Translations under genes and position numbers: made by a program
Shown here: positions 10,016-20,210 of the stretch, in pieces
Layout: each line of letters begins with the position of its first letter
Position numbering within the stretch: position 1 is the stretch's first letter
Notes under the pieces: model-generated
The model's database searches: none
What the model was told of the DNA's origin: nothing
The model's input: the letters and a program-made list of their open reading frames with translations, nothing else
From: Chlorella sorokiniana
Taxonomy: Eukaryota > Chlorophyta > Trebouxiophyceae > Chlorellales > Chlorellaceae
Length of the DNA: 64,000 bases
Reading direction: 5' to 3'
Assembly (NCBI GenBank): GCA_025917655.1
Contig: CP084613.1
Coordinates: forward strand, 2,730,001 to 2,794,000

Positions 10016-11560
10016 ATGAAGCACCAATCTGGGCTTTCGAGCCCTGTAAGAAGAGGGGCGGCTTCACTGCAGAGGGCAGGCTGGAAGTGGCCGGTGTCTC
10101 TCCCCGCCCTGGCTGCGGCTGCACTGCTCCTTTGGTGGCTGCCCCGGCCTCAACCCATACCTGAGTCTAGCGATGGAGGAAGGCATACGTACGGCGGCCC
10201 CAACAGGCGGGCAGCCCTAGGCCTTGAAGCAGGTGTGGCGGGCGGCCGCAGCGGGCGATGCACCTTTCCTGGTTTAGGCTGCCTGCTACAGTTTGTTGCC
10301 GGCCTCTGATTGTTGCTTGAAGAGTCATTTTGGTACCTCTGCATGATTCCCCTCCACAGGCATGCACGCGACACTGTTTACCTCTGCTGCCCCAGCAGCG
10401 CCTGCAGCAGAAAGCGCAGCTGCCACCGGCGGAGATGTTCCAGGGTTAGGAGGGCCCCTTGGGGTGCCTGCCCTGCGCCACGTGTATGTTGTGGGCTGCG
10501 GGCACAGCGGCACCTCCGTGATCAAGCGCACTGTGGCCAACTTGCCTGGCCTGGGGTGCATCCCCAAGGAATCGCAGCTCTTCATCCGTAAAGCCGGCCG
10601 CAAGCTTGGCATTGCCAAGAAGCTCGCCCAGTGGGACGCAGCGGCGGCCGCAGCCGGCTTCACGGGCTGGGTGGAGAAGACGCCCAAGCACATCGAGAAG
10701 CTGGGGGACATTCTGGGGCGGACTTTGCAGCGCGCGTGGTTCTGGTGGTCCGTGATGGGCGGGACGTGGCGGCCTCCCTGTCGCAGCGCGGAGTGAGCGT
10801 GGCCGAGGGCGCCCGGCGGTGAGTTCCTTGGTTGCTTTGCGGGCGCTGGTACGCAGTGAAGGGCCCAGCAGGGGGCAGGGGGCAGAGCATCGCCGGTTTC
10901 TTGGGCGCTCTTGTCGCCAAGACCCCACGTGCACGCTCCGCCCGGCCCCGCCCTCGCCTGCAGCTGGGTGCGCGACAACTCCCATGCGGTGCCCCACCTG
11001 GGCGACCCCCGCCTGCTGGTGGTGGCATACGAGGAGTTTGCTGACGAGGCGACCGTGCTGGGCGTGCTTCGGCGCCTGGCCGCGCACGTGGGTGCACCCG
11101 CCTCCGACGAGCGCCTGCTGCTGGCGCTGCAGCCGCCCAGCCGGCCGCTGCAGGCTGGGCACCAGTGCGCGGTGTACGGGGGCAAGCAGGCAAAGGCAGC
11201 AGACCTGGCAGCCAGCTACCTGTCGCTGCTTGGGGCCCGTGGGCTGGGCACCAACGGCGACCCACCTCTTCGCTTGGCGGTCTCCCACAACCGCTACCGC
11301 AGCTGGCAGGCCAGCCAGGCATGGATGCCGCAGCGGGCGCCACCTGGCCCTCGCGCCTGACTTGCCGGCAGCAGGACGTCGTCATGGCGGGGCGGGAGAT
11401 GCGGGACATGCTGCAGCGGTTTGGCTACAGCATGGCGCCGCCCCTGGCTCTAACGCCACAGCCTGCCTTAGCTAGCAGTGGCACAATGGCAGCAGGACTA
11501 TGCTACAAAAGGAAAGAGTGGCTGCTGCACCATCTGGGCAGCGCTCCCTGCGGCCACTGA
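10016..11560 (+). CDS. Type II membrane (Golgi) sulfotransferase
   Basis: Predicted PAPS-dependent sulfotransferase acting on glycans or proteins in the Golgi lumen. Exon 1 (10016-10232) gives a short basic cytosolic tail and a signal anchor, LPALAAAALLLWWL. Exon 2 starts at 10360 and holds the 5'-phosphosulfate loop in VYVVGCGHSGTSVIKRTV and the region GWVEKTPKHIEKLGDIL. The 3'-phosphate site follows as VVLVVRDGRDVAASLSQRG. A third exon carries PRLLVVAYEEFA and ends with a typical sulfotransferase C-terminal helix, LTCRQQDVVMAGREMRDMLQ followed by RFGY. The frame slips near 10725 and near 11350, in both cases without an intron. Without the second slip the protein would stop at 11360 and lose that helix. 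The acceptor molecule cannot be told from sequence. Confidence 0.78.
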
Positions 11561-11971
11561 ACTGGAACCCGTGAACAAACGTTGAATTGCCTGCCTTTAC
11601 CGAACTGAAGACCAATTTGACTGGCCCAGCCGCATGCATGCCATGCTGAAGCATGCGCGTGCAGCCCTCGCTGATGTCCTTGGGGCGGCGCTGGCTCCCC
11701 CCTCCCCACCCACACCCACCCACAAACAATCATTTTGACCATTCTTTTATTCCAATCCTTTCCATTGCTATCAACCAGTTTCTCTGTACCTAGCATGCAT
11801 GGCGTTACAGCATGCACGCACTCTCGAAAGTCATAAAGATTTTGGCAGCCATAACAGGGCGAGCTGCCCCCAAACATTCACACCAATGTGTCAGTCAGAG
11901 GCGTCTGTGACCAACCTTGCACAAGACCAGCGCACAGCACCGCGGACCTGCCGGCTGCTGGGCACCCGCGC
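11561..11971. other. Convergent intergenic region
   Basis: This lies between the sulfotransferase stop and the stop of the minus-strand gene. It holds several GCATGC palindromes and the minus-strand TGTAA at 11805-11809, but no coding exon I can support. Confidence 0.4.
11805..11809 (-). terminator. TGTAA polyadenylation signal (minus strand)
   Basis: It reads TGTAA on the minus strand, about 163 bases after the stop of the membrane-anchored protein at 11972. It is the nearest such signal downstream of that gene. Confidence 0.45.
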
Positions 11972-13805
11972 TTACGCCTGGCCCTGGGCTCCTTGTGCCG
12001 CCGCCGCCTCCCCCAGCGCGGGCATGACGAGGTCAGGGTCAAAGCCCAGCAGCTCCGCCGCCAGCGCCGCCAGCCCCGCGTCCACGGCCCCAAACTCCAG
12101 GAAGATGGCCTTGCGGACCTGCAGGCTGGTCTGGCGCACCACGCCCGCCGCCACCATCTCAGCCTCTGCCGAGCCGCGCGGCAGCGGCAGCGCCTGCAGC
12201 GCGGTTGCCAGCCGCAGCAGCGCCGCCAGGATGTCGCCCTGGCTGCCCGCGCGGTAGGCGGCCTCTGGAGCAGCAGGGGTTGAGGAGTGCAGGCACGCAC
12301 ACAGCAGTGAGGGGCCCATTGCCTGGAGGCTTGCACACCGCGCGGCCTGCACCCAACGTGCTGTGCCGGCGTTGCCTGCCAGGAAATGACAGCCGACGCA
12401 GGGCAACTACAGGCAACACCCCCGCACGTACGCACAGCCTCTCACCCGCGTCAACCAGCGCGGAGCGGCACGTCTTGGCCACCTCGCCGTGCACGATGGC
12501 GGCGGCGCGTGAGTCGGGCACCCCAGGGCGTGGGCCAGCCCGCACACAAAGCTGCTAGGGAGGGGTGGGGGAGGGGGAGGGGCACCCGTGGGACGGCGCG
12601 GCGGCGCAGCAGGCGCCAGCCCTTGGCTGGCCCAGCAACACACTGCGCACTGGCACCGCACCGCACAGCACCGCCAGCTTAACACCTTGGGGCGGCCGGC
12701 GCCTGCGCAGGCAGGTGGAGCAGTAGCGGCGGCACGCGTGTCCCCAGCCCCGTGCTGAGGGCTCGGCCCACCCACCGCGCAGGAGCGTCTCCGCCCAGGC
12801 GCGAGTAGGCACCATCCTGGGCCGCCGCCAGCGCAGCCTGCACCCCGGCGCGCAGCATGGCGTCGCGACCCTGCTGCGTGCGGGGCTGCACCGCGTAGCC
12901 GCCGGCCTCTTGGCACAGCGTGCGCAGCGCCACCAGCCCCGCCACCGGGTAATCCGCCCCCGCCAGCAGCTTGGCATCCTCCAGCTGGCGCAGCGTGGCC
13001 CGCGCCTGGCGCTGCAGCTCCTCACGACGCGTGGCGCCGGGGCAGGGCGTGAAGGTGGGGGGTCCCACCAGGAGGGGGCCCAGGCGGCGGGGCCGGGCGA
13101 GGAGCTGCCGCCGCGGTGGCCCACCGGTCTACGTCGGCGGCTGCTGCCGCTGCCAAGCCTGCCCCCGGCCCGGCCCCGGCAGCGGAGGCGGGTGTGTCGG
13201 GGGCGCTGTCGTCGTCCCAGAGCGGGCGGGGCGCTTTGTGGGGGCGGCGGCTGGCGAGGCATCTGGGATGAACACCATCTTGCCGCCCAGCGAGCGGTCC
13301 AGCACCCAGCGCCCGCCCTCGACGCGGCGGGCCTGGCCCCAGGGCAGCTTGAACCGACTACCCACCAGCAGCCACAGCAGCACGCCGCCGGCCACAGCCA
13401 GCGGCGCCCAGCCCAGGGAGGAGGGCGCTGGCGGGCGGCCACCGCTGTAGGCCTCTGTACGGTTCGAGTAGCCCACAGTGTGCTGCAGGTTTGGGAAGGA
13501 AGGGGAGATGGAGCGCATGACACGCAGGGCTGGCAGTTCCGGTATGCTTCCATGCTACGAAGGCAGGTGGTGCGGCACAACCTGGCAGAGACCAATCCAC
13601 CCGCCCAACCCACACATGTTGCTGCGCTGCGGCTCACCACAGGCTGGTGCCGCCACCAGCGCTTCACCGCCCGCTGCGTGGACCGCAGCATGCGCTGCAC
13701 ATCGCTGGTGGGCGCTGGTTTTACCGCTTGCTGCACCTTCTTCGCTGCCGCTTCGGTTGTGCGGGCGACCGCCTGCAGACAGCAAGCGCCAGTGATGGCT
13801 AGCAC
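11972..13805 (-). CDS. Unrecognised single-pass membrane or organelle protein
   Basis: I do not recognise the family. Exon 1 (13638-13805) encodes a 56-residue Ala/Lys-rich start (AVARTTEAAAKKVQQAVKPA) that could be an organelle transit peptide. Exon 2 has one membrane segment, APLAVAGGVLLWLLVGSRF, followed by EGGRWVLDRSLGGKMVFIPD, then a Pro/Ala-rich acidic linker (WDDDSAPDTPASAAG). The rest is helical and Ala/Leu/Arg-rich: ELQRQARATLRQLEDAKLLA, AAIVHGEVAKTCRSALVDAG, and a final exon rich in Leu and Ala that ends AQGAQGQA. The GGRWVxDRSLGGK stretch looks conserved-type. Frames change in the linker, probably assembly indels. Exon limits after exon 2 are approximate. Confidence 0.6.
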
Positions 13806-14567
13806 AGGCGGGGCCTTGGGCTAGCGCATGAACATCATTCGATTCGTGTTGTACCAAACTGGGCTGCCCACCTGAGCTGGCGTTTCCTGAGATTGATACT
13901 TGCTTGCTAATCGCCGCTGAGCATGACGCCGTGGACGCCACGAGGTAGCCCCTGCTGCGTGCGGGTAGCATGCTGCCACTGCATTTGCTGCTGCTGCGAG
14001 CATGGCCACCTTCAGTGTCAGCACCATGAGATTGTTTTCCTGGTCATGCTGCAGCTCCTGGCGCGGCTGCTGAAGGCCGCAGCGAATAGAGCCAGGTCTT
14101 GGGCGCAGACGCTGCCCCACCGCCGCCGCTGCCCGCGGGGGCCGTTCCACTGTTTTCAGCAGGTTCCAACACTGCGACATTATCATTCCACCCTTGTGCA
14201 GCGCAATTATTACCCCTTGAGCAGCAATGCAGCAGAAAACAATCAATCCTGCCGCTAGTCGGTTGCGTTGGTAACGACGCAGATGCGATGCACGCGCCTC
14301 GGACTGCTTGGATCGCTGCAAGAGGGACGCTCGACAGCCTGAAACACTGATAGTTGCAACTGGAGGTACAGTACTGCTGACCCTGTCCATCGCTTGACGG
14401 AGCTTCTTATAGCCAAGATCGATCATGGCATTGCGGGGTTGCGATTGTAGACCAATCTTCACATCATTGCTGTTTCTCAGTGACCCAACCAGGGCTCTCG
14501 CGTGCGGCAGCCCTGAGGTGCTCTTGTGCGCCGGATCACAGCCTGATAGCACACCAAACCAATCACA
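13806..14567. other. Divergent intergenic region with a long but doubtful minus-strand frame
   Basis: This is the shared 5' region of the membrane-anchored gene (-) and the rhodanese gene (+). A minus-strand open frame of 324 codons spans 13821-14795, with two hydrophobic stretches. Its upstream part is antisense to rhodanese exon 1, its codon choice is unlike the neighbouring genes, and no family is recognisable. I treat it as chance. Confidence 0.4.
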
Positions 14568-16050
14568 ATGCGCGCTGTCTCCTGCACAAGTGCTCCTACT
14601 GCTTGGGGCAATGGCGGCGGTGCGGGCCCCGGCGCCCGCGCTTTCAAGCCCGCGATGCGGCTCAAGCACAATTACCCTTTGAAGGCCCAGCCGAACAGCA
14701 AGGAGGAAGTTGACACTAGCAAGATTGGCTTCAAGTTTGACGGTTCCATGCAGGTGCGTTGAAACATGCAATAAGCACTCTGGCCACCACAACACTCAAG
14801 TGCATCGCTGTGCCAGGCACGCCGGCAGTGCGCCTAGCATGCTCCAGCATGCTGGCATGCATGTTCTGCCCCTGCTGCAGCGCTGGGTCCGGGACGACCG
14901 CTTTGCAGGAAAGTCAATGACGACAGTCACCCCGCTCAGGTGCATGGTTTGGAGACCCTGGGTGCTGCCTGCCCTTGCCGCCCGCACAGGAGCAGCCGCT
15001 GGGATTGCTCTGGAGATTCTTTTCACCCTCTTCTCTCTCCTCCTGCTTGGCCACTGCAGCGGCACCCCCTACACCGTGTGGCCCCTCATGTGGACGACCC
15101 TGGTGGAGAGCGGGCTGAGGCAGGTGGACGCGGAGGAGGCGCTGGCGCTGGTGCGGCAGGGCGCCGTCATCGTGGATGTGCGCCTGGAGGAGGACTTCAA
15201 GGTGTGGGTCTTGGGCCGGGCGTGGCAGTCACTCAGCAGCTGCAAGCCATGTTGGGCCGGGCGGAGGGCAAATGGGGGCCACAGCAGCAGGTTGCTGGTG
15301 CTGCACCTGCCCCCCCCGCAGATGGAGCACATCCAGGGGGCCATCAACGTCCCCATGTTCCGCATTACGGCTGGAGACCAGGCGTGGGACCGAGTGAAAA
15401 AGGTACAAAAGTGCGCTTGCACCGTGGTCCGTCAACGACCTGCTGCGCCGCGGGCGCTGATTGCGTCCCCCTGCCCCTTCCGTCCCAGTTTGTGATGAAC
15501 TCCCTGTTCATGAAGTCCACCGAGCGCGACCCCGCCTTCCTGGACAACATGCAGCGAGCACTGGGTGGCGACAAAAAAACGGAAGGGTAAGAGGGACCTA
15601 GGGCGCACGCCATGAGTTGCGGTATCCAGCCGGTTGAGGCCACATTCCTCTCCCCTCCTCGTCCACACGTCTGGTGAGCGTGGTGCAGTGATTGTGTCGT
15701 GTGCGGTGGGCGGGACCCTGGACACCGTGGTGCGGGTGGCCAGCACCGGCAAGAGCGCCAAGGACCCGGATCGCGCGTTTGGGCGGGAGACGACGCGCTC
15801 TCTCAAGGCCTGCTACGAGCTGATGACCGCGGGGTACACCGGCGTGATTCACCTCAAAGGGGGCTCAGCCAGTGGAGGTGAGGTTTGTCTGCAGTGCGGC
15901 TTGCCTTGTACGCACCGAATCGCTGATGGCGTCGGGCAGTCACGGAGTGACAGCGTGTATACCACCTTCCCGTAAGGTGCAACGACAGCAGCGACTGTCA
16001 TCCCTCCTTGCTGCAGGTTTGATGGGTATCCTACAGAGAGCAGCAACTGA
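14568..16050 (+). CDS. Rhodanese-domain protein, plant STR11-like, probably chloroplast
   Basis: Single rhodanese/sulfurtransferase domain behind an N-terminal Arg/Ala/Ser-rich leader that could be a transit peptide. Exons: 14568-14753, 14881-14939, 15060-15201, 15322-15402, 15489-15586, about 15680-15878, and 16018-16050. Motifs: GLRQVDAEEALALVRQGAVI, VDVRLEEDF, HIQGAINVPMF, then SCAVGGTLDT in place of the usual CxxGxRS active loop, and DPDRAFGRETTRSLKACYEL, as in Arabidopsis STR11 (At4g24750). The protein ends LSQWR-FDGYPTESSN. The loop has a Cys, but sulfurtransferase activity is unproven for this subgroup. A one-base slip in a run of five G near 15861 moves the frame from KGG to LSQWR, and another seems needed around the seven-A run near 15573. 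TGTAA lies at 16241-16245. Confidence 0.82.
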
Positions 16051-16164
16051 CAACCTGCAACCCCAACCTCAATATTTGATGCTGAAGTTTTTCTCTGTTG
16101 ATCAAACGAATCATTCATGCGCCCGGCGCGCTGCAAACAAGCGTTCCTGCTGTTCCTCTTCAAC

Positions 16165-16169
16165 TTACA
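16165..16169 (-). terminator. TGTAA polyadenylation signal of VPS37 (minus strand)
   Basis: TTACA on the plus strand, about 60 bases past the VPS37 stop codon at 16228. It lies inside the 3' untranslated region of the convergent rhodanese gene. Confidence 0.5.
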
Positions 16170-16227
16170 ACTCGAGCTGCTGCCAGCAGGACTTTGCAGT
16201 ATGCGCCCTGCTGTAGGAAGCAGGGCA

Positions 16228-17701
16228 TCAACCCCGGGTTTGTAACTGAGGCAGCGTCTGCTGCGCAGCCTGCAGCTTCAGGTCCCGGCGGTGGTATTGC
16301 GCCTGCGCTTTGATGTACTGCTCCATGAAAGCCTCCACCCCCAGCTCTCCCGCCTGCAGCTGCTGCAACAACCGCTCCCCCGCCTCCTCCGCCTCCTTCA
16401 CACCCTCCTGCAGCCTGCAGCACGCATGGGCAGGCCGGGTTGGACCCAGCGCTCTCCTCACGGCTGCCAATCCCTCCTGGAGGCCAGTTTCCTTGTGATG
16501 CGCACTTGCAGGGGCCGGCTGCATGCTGCCCCACAGACCCCCCCCCACACCCACCTGCGCAGCAGCACCTCTGGCGCCAGTTTTTCCAGGACAGCTGCCT
16601 GCCGTGCGTACTTGTCGTCAAAGGCGGCCTTGGCAGGCGCGTACTCACTGGAGCGGATGATGGCCACCTGGTTGCGCTTGTCTGCCTGCTCCTCAGCCAG
16701 AGACAGATTGGCGGCAGCCAGCTCGCGGTTGGAAGCCATCAAGGCATCCACCTCCTGCGCGCAGGGCAGGTGGGCAAAAAGGTGGCACGCGGAGGCCGTT
16801 TACCGCCGCAGGGCGGCAGCGCAACCAATTTGCATTCACACCAACCAATCCAGCGGCGCTCACCTTGAAAAGGCCGATGCGCTCTGCCACTGCATCCACC
16901 AGCCGCTTGTAGGCTGCTGCATCCGCCAGGACGCCCGCTAAATGCTCCTCGCTCATCTCCTCCACCTCGGGAAGGAGTTGGGGACGGGCGGTGGCAGAGG
17001 CACTTTGAGGCCTGCTGCTGGGCGCGACCCCGCACCAACCAGCCCCGACCCCGACGCACTCAGCTGCCCCGACGAGCTCTGCGGCGATGGCGCTGGGTGT
17101 GCCGCACCCTGCTGCCCATACTGCTGCGGCCGCATGGGTGACGTCGTTGCGCCGCCCCCGGCGCTTGCGCTCGGGATGGCAGCGGCGCGGGGTCCCCCTA
17201 AACCCTTGAAGGCATCAGCCACCACCGCCGCCAGCCGCACTGTGGGCGCTCCCCATCGGTCCAGCAACGGGAAGGAGAGGCGGCCAATGCCGTCCACCCA
17301 GGGATGCCGCACGGGCGAGGTGATGGACAGGGCGGGGCGGTCAGCGGGGAAGCTGGGCGGCAGGCTGATGCGCATCGAGGTCAGCGTGCCGTCGGTCAGG
17401 CGCATGCCCACTTCCAGCAAAGACCTGAAACCCAAGCGAGCAAAAGAAGGACAGCAACAACAGCTGCATCAGCCACACGCAGAGGCGGAGCAACAACTGT
17501 TCAGCGGCAGGCAGCGTGCAAGCCCACGGCAGTGCGCACCTGTCTGGGTTGGTAGCTCGGCACAGGGGTTGAGCGACCAGCAGCTCGTTCACTTGTTGGG
17601 CGCGACTGCAAGGCGCCACGAAGGGGAGCAGGACAGACTGAGCAGGCAAAAGGTAGAGCAGCGTGTCAGCCGAGGCTCAGCTTACTCGAATTGCTGTCCA
17701 T
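16228..17701 (-). CDS. VPS37: ESCRT-I subunit VPS37 with UEV-like and Mod(r) domains
   Basis: ESCRT-I component for sorting ubiquitinated membrane proteins into multivesicular endosomes. The N-terminal half (about 16990-17640) resembles a UEV fold: RISLPPSFPADRPALSITSP then HPWVDGIGRLSFP, the HPW(V/L)D signature found in VPS37A-type proteins. A Ser/Pro/Gly-rich linker follows. The C-terminal half is the Mod(r) helical hairpin: EEMSEEHLAGVLADAAAYKR, SNRELAAANLSLAEEQADKR, and the closing ELGVEAFMEQYIKAQAQYHR then RDLKLQ. The stop is at 16228. The first ATG (17699-17701) opens a 16-base exon whose phase does not match the next one, so the true start is unresolved. The frame slips in the linker near 16970. 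Confidence 0.82.
16241..16245 (+). terminator. TGTAA polyadenylation signal of the rhodanese gene
   Basis: It sits about 190 bases after the rhodanese stop codon and already inside the last codons of the VPS37 gene on the other strand, so the two transcripts would overlap at their 3' ends. Confidence 0.5.
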
Positions 17702-18200
17702 ATTGATGCTGTTGTCTGTGATCCTGCAAAGGGCTGAACATGGCTGGGAAAGATCGAAACGCGCTACGAGAGCAGGTGAAAGAGCCGCAGCTAGCCTGCC
17801 GCTGACATTAAGCGGATCAGAAAGTCTCTCTTATGCAACGGAGGGCCAGATGCGCAGCGGCCGGCATGATGTCGAGGGTACAGGCGGGAGTCCTGCAGCC
17901 TCCCTTCGCGCATGTTTGTGATGCGCGGTATGCTGCCTGCCGGGCGTTTTATACTTTTTGTACGTTTGAAAACTGTCACCTGGCCTGGGCTGCGCTTTTG
18001 CAAGGGCACCGAGCGGGTCACTTTTGACCTGCCTGTTCGCTGCACTGCCACCTGCACGTCCGAGTACCACCAGCCGGGAACAGGGTTGGATGGCGATGCA
18101 GGCAGGCGACACCGTGTTGGCCCACCTGCATTGTGGTTCGCCCGTCATAAGAGCGGGGAGAATTGGCAGCTCAGTCGCATCAGAGTGTTTGAGCACATGC
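17702..18200. other. Divergent promoter region and unresolved first exon of the small coiled-coil gene
   Basis: This lies between VPS37 (-) and the coiled-coil gene (+). The plus-strand frame of the next gene is blocked by a TGA at 18190-18192, so its first exon must lie upstream. An ATG at 18089 (MAMQAGDTVLAHL) is a candidate, but I could not join it in phase. A TTTATACTTTTTG stretch near 17950 is AT-rich for this genome and might be core promoter. Confidence 0.35.
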
Positions 18201-18203
18201 CAG

Positions 18204-18829
18204 GTCTATCAACATCTATGTGAGGAATGTGGTGACTACCCTGCAGGTGCTGGAGGGCTCGGAAACCGGCCCACTGCAGGCACAAGAAGTGGCCGCCAAC
18301 CACCAGGCAGCCTGCACCGCCTTTTTCACCGACATCGACACGCTCTGCACCCAGGCCGCCGACTACCTTGCCCAGATCAGCAAGCACGTGAGGTGGCGGC
18401 AAACCATCTGCTCATACTTTGCTTCGTTTGGGGCATGGTAGGAGCAGTCCGAGCACGGTGGTCGCTGCGCAACTTCCATGTATGCAGGCAGATGTGGCAG
18501 ACGTGCAGAAACTGCGGACTGCGGCGTTAAAGATGCGCTTGAGCCAGCTGGCCAAGGATAGGCGAAGCAGGGAGGCAGCGGTGACAGCCATGATGGAGGC
18601 GAAACAGAAGGAGCTGGACAGGTGGGTCATTCCATGTTGATGCTTTTGCAGCTGTTCGCGCAGCATGTCTGCAGTACCTCCCTTCAAGCCTACATGCTGC
18701 CAGGCATGACCTGCTGGGGCAAGATCCCGCATGTATTTCAACCGCAAACATTGCAGGCTGCTGCAGGATGAGACAGAGCAGCAGAAGGCCGATGCACCAG
18801 CGCCCCAAGACGTTGCTGCGACGCCCTGA
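18204..18829 (+). CDS. Small coiled-coil protein, family not recognised (5' end unresolved)
   Basis: Three exons are certain: 18204-18387 (acceptor CCAG just before it), 18488-18621 and 18757-18829, ending TGA. The protein is about 130 residues and almost entirely helical, with no membrane segment: VVTTLQVLEGSETGPLQAQE, ADYLAQISKH, then a strongly charged coiled coil, KMRLSQLAKDRRSREAAVTA and MMEAKQKELDRLLQDETEQQ, and a short Ala/Pro tail. Size and layout recall small subunits of Mediator or BLOC/BORC-type complexes, but no motif decides between them. It converges on the PIG-P gene with its stop only about 20 bases from the last PIG-P frame. Confidence 0.6.
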
Positions 18830-18851
18830 TCTTTGGCGTGAATGCAACAAA

Positions 18852-19749
18852 TCAATCCAATTGATGATAGTTGGGGAACTGCACGAAAGTATGTGAGCCA
18901 GCCACCTTCGTTTCTTCACAGACAAAAGCTCGCTTACATGTGTTTCCCGTGAGACTTGCCTCCTGCTCTTCTTCTTCGCCTCCGATCATACATAGTTTCT
19001 GCCTCTGCAGCACAACCAACATGTGGCAGTTCGACACGCGACCCAAATCCAAGGTTACAATCCCTGAGCAGCCCCTGCCTGGCTGATGCCCACCTTGTGC
19101 AGCCAACCCTCCGTGAACAATGCTGCTGACCAATTCCTGAGGGATGTCCACGAGGGGCGGTATCATATGTGTGCTGTCACTGAAGTAGCTGGGCATGCCC
19201 ACACCCTCTTTGCGTTTTGTTGCCCAGTCGCGCAGGGATGACTCGTCGCTGGGTCCTGGCACTCGTGCCATGCACAGCCTGCAGCAACATACTGCCTGCT
19301 GTTACTGTGTGCCTTGGCAAGTTGACGGCTGGTAAGCATGTGGCAGTTGCGGCCTCACCCCTCATACAGCCAAAACACGTACAAAACCGTCACGCAGATC
19401 CACGCCGGCAACGCCACTGCCCAGTATTTGCTGGGGTAGTAGGTGACACCGTGGGCATCCAGCACTGACTCTGGAGTGTAGGCCCACAGCATGTACAGCA
19501 CTGTGAAGAGAGGGGAGGGCGGCGGGGGAGGGCGCGCGGCGCGGTGTTGGCGACAGCAAAGGACAGGGTGCCGTGTCCAAGTCTGCACACGGCTAAACTA
19601 GCTCGCTGCCAGTAACGTTGCCTACCAAACGCAACGGATGAGGATATCCAGCCGACGAATCCGTAAACTTCCGCCGTTCCTACGCTGCTCCCGCGGCCTC
19701 TCGGGCTCTCCTTGACGGCTGCATCATCGGTACTGTTAGATAAAATCAT
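18852..19749 (-). CDS. PIGP: PIG-P, subunit of GPI N-acetylglucosaminyltransferase
   Basis: Small two-TM subunit of the complex that makes GlcNAc-phosphatidylinositol, the first step of GPI-anchor synthesis, on the cytosolic ER face. Exon 1 is 19626-19749 and includes EVYGFVGWISSSVAFG (first membrane segment). Exon 2 is 19359-19500: VLYMLWAYTPESVLDAHGVT, YYPSKYWAVALPAWICVTVL then YVFWLYEG (second segment, family hallmark YYPSKYWA). Exon 3 starts at 19278 and carries the conserved C-terminal tail PPLVDIPQELVSSIVHG. All junctions are in phase. The frame stays open to 18852, giving a tail much longer than usual. A minus-strand TGTAA at 19055-19059 suggests the real end lies before it, so the last 60 or so residues are doubtful. 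Confidence 0.88.
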
Positions 19750-20210
19750 TGAGACAAGCGATTCACGAATATGACGGCCCTGAAATGTTCAGCACTTGGA
19801 AGTACATTGCCTGCTGCGCTGAGCGGTGCTGGGCTGCGGCGTTGGCGAGAGTCCTCCTCCTCAGGTCGGCCACGGGGTCCTGAGAAGCCCTAACCAGCCA
19901 ATGGTTGCTTCGTGAACAACTTCAGGAAAACAGATATGGTCGCAGACCTGCCGCTTAGCTGAGTTGAAGTTCATTCCCGCGGGTGCGGCTTGCTTTGGGC
20001 GTTCAACACTCTTTGGTAGTTTCACATGACCCCCTGTGAGTCATGTCGGCTTGTTGTTGAGTTTGGTGGCGGCCACCGCTAGCCAGCCGCTTCGCCACAC
20101 TGACCGCACTCTGCAGCGCTCGCTGCACACCCATTGTCGTGGCGCCCCCTGCAGGCTTAAATGCACTCAGCCCAGCTGATCCTTTGCACTGCATGCGAAA
20201 GCCGCCGCCA
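19750..20210. other. Divergent promoter region of PIG-P and the ARID gene
   Basis: There is no coding exon I can support. The two start codons face away from each other, 461 bases apart, so both promoters must fit here. Confidence 0.45.

Noticed and set aside
13821-14795. 324-codon minus-strand open frame with two hydrophobic stretches
   Set aside because: It is antisense to rhodanese exon 1, has unusual codon choice and no family motif. Long open frames arise easily by chance in GC-rich DNA.
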